A stretch of 64,000 nt of DNA from NCBI RefSeq assembly GCF_001467525.1, contig NZ_LNXS01000042.1:1-64000 (forward strand), given 5' to 3'. Under the pieces are notes generated by a model. It was not told the origin of the DNA and did no database searches. It worked only from the letters and a program-made list of their open reading frames with translations. Every line of letters begins with the position of its first letter. Position 1 is the first letter of the stretch. A program made the position numbers and the translations under genes. This document shows positions 61,948-64,000 of this stretch, one piece after another. This DNA is from Legionella anisa. Its GTDB lineage: Bacteria > Pseudomonadota > Gammaproteobacteria > Legionellales > Legionellaceae.

Positions 61948-62847
61948 TCAAAGTTGTAATTTTAAATGAGCTAACTCGGATAAATCGACAAAGTACTTTG
62001 TCGCTTTATGTAAATCAGATAATATGTTTTTCAATGTTTTTGATAAAGGACTTGCAGCTACAATGCTTAAAAGTGGATTTTCACTGGCAAAAAGAAGGTC
62101 TGCTCGTTCAATAATATGTGATGTTTCTCTAAAAAAATCCTTTAGTTCTTCCACACTACTGGCTTGGATTAATTTATCAAAATGACTTTTATATTCATCT
62201 TTTAAAATCTCCTCCTTTGTACTTCGACTGATAAAGATACCAGGATAATTGTTGGATGAGGGTAATTTCAAATAATCATTCAGGTGTTGCTCCAAAACGG
62301 GTTTCACTTTGTTGAGTGCAGCTAAAAAGTACATTTGCTGCATTATTTGCATAAAAGGTTCTTTTACATTGATCTCTTTATGACTTGATGTTTCAAAATA
62401 GGGAAGCCCTAATCGTTCTGCCAGTTTGTTTATTTGTTCTGTACTGATTGAACGTGTATGAGTTAAATCACCCTTACAACCAATAAGAAATATGGGAATA
62501 TTGGTCTTAATAGCCCTAATTTTTTTAATTTGGTTTTCTACATTTTCAAAAGAAAAAGGATATGTGATATCAAAACAGACAAACGCACCTTCAGCAATGC
62601 GAAGATATTCTTTCAGTAAAAACTCAAACCCAGGGTTACCGCCGACATCATAAATACGTAGTTTTATTCGACTATTAAAAAAAGGGACTATCTTTTCTTT
62701 TACATCGACCCCTGAACTCGCATTATAAAAGTCATCGCAAGGTTCACCGACAAATTTGTGCAATAGAGTACTTTTTCCTACGCGGCTATTACCTAACAGA
62801 AGTATTTTAAACTGAGTATCATATTTATTTTCTTGTCTTTGTTGCAT
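61948..62847 (-). CDS. Rab/Ras-like small GTPase, candidate effector
   Basis: This is a 299-residue protein with AGGGG before ATG 62847. The GTPase domain (about 12-175) has G1 GNSRVGKST (Lys25), G3 YDVGGNPGFE (Asp67, with Asn71 at the catalytic Gln position), G4 IGCKGDL (C-K-G-D where N-K-x-D is usual) and G5 FETSSH. The strand order and effector-loop region match Rab proteins, while D-V-G-G recalls Arf. A helical C-terminal extension of about 120 residues has no lipidation site. Eukaryotic-like Rab GTPases are known among Legionella effectors. The changed Gln suggests slow GTP hydrolysis, and the changed G4 altered base contact. Confidence 0.85.
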   Translation of the reverse strand: MQQRQENKYDTQFKILLLGNSRVGKSTLLHKFVGEPCDDFYNASSGVDVKEKIVPFFNSRIKLRIYDVGGNPGFEFLLKEYLRIAEGAFVCFDITYPFSFENVENQIKKIRAIKTNIPIFLIGCKGDLTHTRSISTEQINKLAERLGLPYFETSSHKEINVKEPFMQIMQQMYFLAALNKVKPVLEQHLNDYLKLPSSNNYPGIFISRSTKEEILKDEYKSHFDKLIQASSVEELKDFFRETSHIIERADLLFASENPLLSIVAASPLSKTLKNILSDLHKATKYFVDLSELAHLKLQL

Positions 62848-63290
62848 AGCAGAACCCCTAAAACAATGCAGAATCCAGTAGATTGCGGCATAGAACTTAT
62901 TTCTTTATTTCTGTTTCTCTAAACCATGAAACATCGCAGTGGAAAAGTAAAAACCTTTCTTGCAAATTTTGATTAATAATTATTGAGGAACTGTATCTTA
63001 GCATGATGTTTTTGTTGCACGCATTAGATATTTAAGAAACAGGTTGCGACACTTTGTTACAAAAATTGAAGGAGTGATGCTGTATCGATTTTTTGTTTCG
63101 TAAAAACAGAGGGTTAGTATCTTAACTTATTAACTATATCCATCTGGGCCTCCCATTGTGGAACTGGAGTCGGTGGTTTTTTCGGAAGATAATGCGTACC
63201 AAGCTCAAAATGAAGGGTTGTCGGCTATAGATCCACCACTATCCATTACCACTTCGATTCGAGCAAGCATATGTCAGCTTTAACTCAATC
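62848..63290. other. Intergenic region with a degraded coding remnant
   Basis: The 443 bases between the GTPase gene and the last orphan hold no intact gene. The part at 63114-63223 is described separately as a possible remnant. The promoter of the GTPase gene should lie in 62848-63060, which is AT-rich. Confidence 0.35.
63114..63223 (-). pseudogene. Possible C-terminal remnant of a decayed gene
   Basis: Read on the minus strand this stretch gives PTTLHFELGTHYLPKKPPTP, then VPQWEAQMDIVNKLRY and a stop at 63114-63116. The composition looks like a true protein C-terminus, but in-frame stops lie directly upstream and no start is available. It may be what is left of a deleted gene. The evidence is only composition. 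Confidence 0.3.
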
Positions 63291-64000
63291 CTACATTGAT
63301 GCTTGTGAACCATGTCTAAGAGCTTCTTCAGGGTATAATTCCTGAATATTAATTAAGAGTTTTTCAGCCTTGTTAAAAAGCTTTCCAATTTCGCTTTGCT
63401 CTTTTTTAAAGAAAGACAAAAAGGAATCATCCTCTGTAACTTGTTTAAAATAGGGAAGTTTTTTCATCTCTTGTAAGGACTTCAGATCACCAGCCCCCAC
63501 TACCCTGGATAAGTCCTCTAAGAACAGACATTCATTAAGCGCTTTTATATCTTCTTTAGATCCTTGGTCAAATTTGGATTTGTATCGCACTAACACATTG
63601 TTTAGCGTCTGAACCATAGGGTCTGTTATCATTTTGACCATCTCTCTTCGATCTTTTTGCTGCCTCTCCAGCTCTTGTTGTTGGGCTTCCAATATTTTTT
63701 GAGCTTTTTCCATTTGCTCTAGATCAAATCTTTGTTGGTATTTTTCTAAGAGTTTTCCATCATAATCTATGGGAAAGGATTTTATATTATTGAGGCATTG
63801 TGTAGTGGTCCAACCGGAATGCTCAAATATTTCTTCGTCGGTTTGATAATCTGCTAATTTGATTTTAACTACTTGACCATAATGGAAACACGTCATCCCT
63901 TGTTCTGTAACGGCTACGCTGTCAACCCCAACCATATTCAGCATGGTAATATCAAAGTTTATGGGGATATGAGCAATTTCAGGATATAATTGTTTAATTT
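63291..64000 (-). CDS. Orphan protein, 5' end beyond the window
   Basis: The frame is open from the right edge: 18 further codons (IKQLYPEIAHIPINFDIT) lie upstream of the first ATG at 63944, so the gene starts outside the window. The visible 235 residues are soluble. The part around MLNMVGVDSVAVTEQG, then FHYGQVVKIKLADY, looks beta-rich. It is followed by HSGWTTTQCLNNIK and a charged coiled coil (QMEKAQKILEAQQQELERQQKD), and ends in a helical region. No family recognised; the style fits other Legionella orphans. Confidence 0.6.
   Translation of the reverse strand, partial: IKQLYPEIAHIPINFDITMLNMVGVDSVAVTEQGMTCFHYGQVVKIKLADYQTDEEIFEHSGWTTTQCLNNIKSFPIDYDGKLLEKYQQRFDLEQMEKAQKILEAQQQELERQQKDRREMVKMITDPMVQTLNNVLVRYKSKFDQGSKEDIKALNECLFLEDLSRVVGAGDLKSLQEMKKLPYFKQVTEDDSFLSFFKKEQSEIGKLFNKAEKLLINIQELYPEEALRHGSQASM

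Overview
The window looks like a chromosomal accessory region of a Legionella species other than a well-known reference strain. This rests on low-GC coding sequence, a run of secreted-effector-like orphan proteins, a eukaryotic-type Rab/Ras-like GTPase, a TMEM43 homologue, a reprolysin-type metalloprotease and dispersed small palindromic repeats. No rRNA, tRNA, CRISPR array, phage or intact transposase gene was seen. The species and the effector status are inferences.

Layout. At 1-8.6 kb there is a DUF559 fragment, a secreted protein of unknown function, orphan proteins, a frameshifted GNAT acetyltransferase, a YdcF-like DUF218 protein, an acyltransferase-3 membrane protein, a second GNAT, a half-size EamA transporter and an acidic effector-like protein. 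At 8.8-15.2 kb there are large helical orphans, a HerA/YjgR-type ATPase, a MITE-like element and an orphan ending in CCWPF. At 15.4-21.0 kb there is a lipase-like hydrolase, then a tightly packed four-gene set: adenylate-forming enzyme, cysteine-desulfurase-like PLP enzyme, CsiD/GlaH-type 2-oxoglutarate oxygenase and GCS2-type ligase. The set looks like a small uncharacterised biosynthetic pathway, and its oxygenase gene carries an early in-frame stop. At 21.3-28.0 kb there is a tail-anchored caspase-like (clan CD) protein, an orphan, a NAGPA-domain protein, an exported amidase and an outer-membrane beta-barrel.

At 28.2-34.4 kb a signalling operon encodes a periplasmic ligand-binding protein, a hybrid histidine kinase with two receivers, a single-domain response regulator and a class III nucleotide cyclase. 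The cyclase is preceded by HisKA-like segments lacking the histidine and by a receiver lacking the phospho-acceptor aspartate. The arrangement suggests control of cAMP by an extracytoplasmic ligand.

At 34.8-44.8 kb there are coiled-coil orphans, a sorbosone-dehydrogenase-like protein, and an unusual metal P-type ATPase (DLNGT instead of DKTGT) divergent from a Fur/Zur-family regulator, with a Zur-box-like palindrome between them. A TMEM43 homologue follows. At 44.9-50.9 kb an overlapping operon encodes a small oxidoreductase subunit, a GMC oxidoreductase, a DegT/StrS aminotransferase and a sugar porter, with a second sugar porter divergent. The genes fit oxidation of a sugar or cyclitol followed by transamination.

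At 51-64 kb there is an outer-membrane protein, a secreted M12B-like metalloprotease, a 1911-residue kinase-like/AAA/GAF/GGDEF/EAL fusion, a small exported protein, a ProP-like transporter, the Rab-like GTPase and an orphan running off the right edge.
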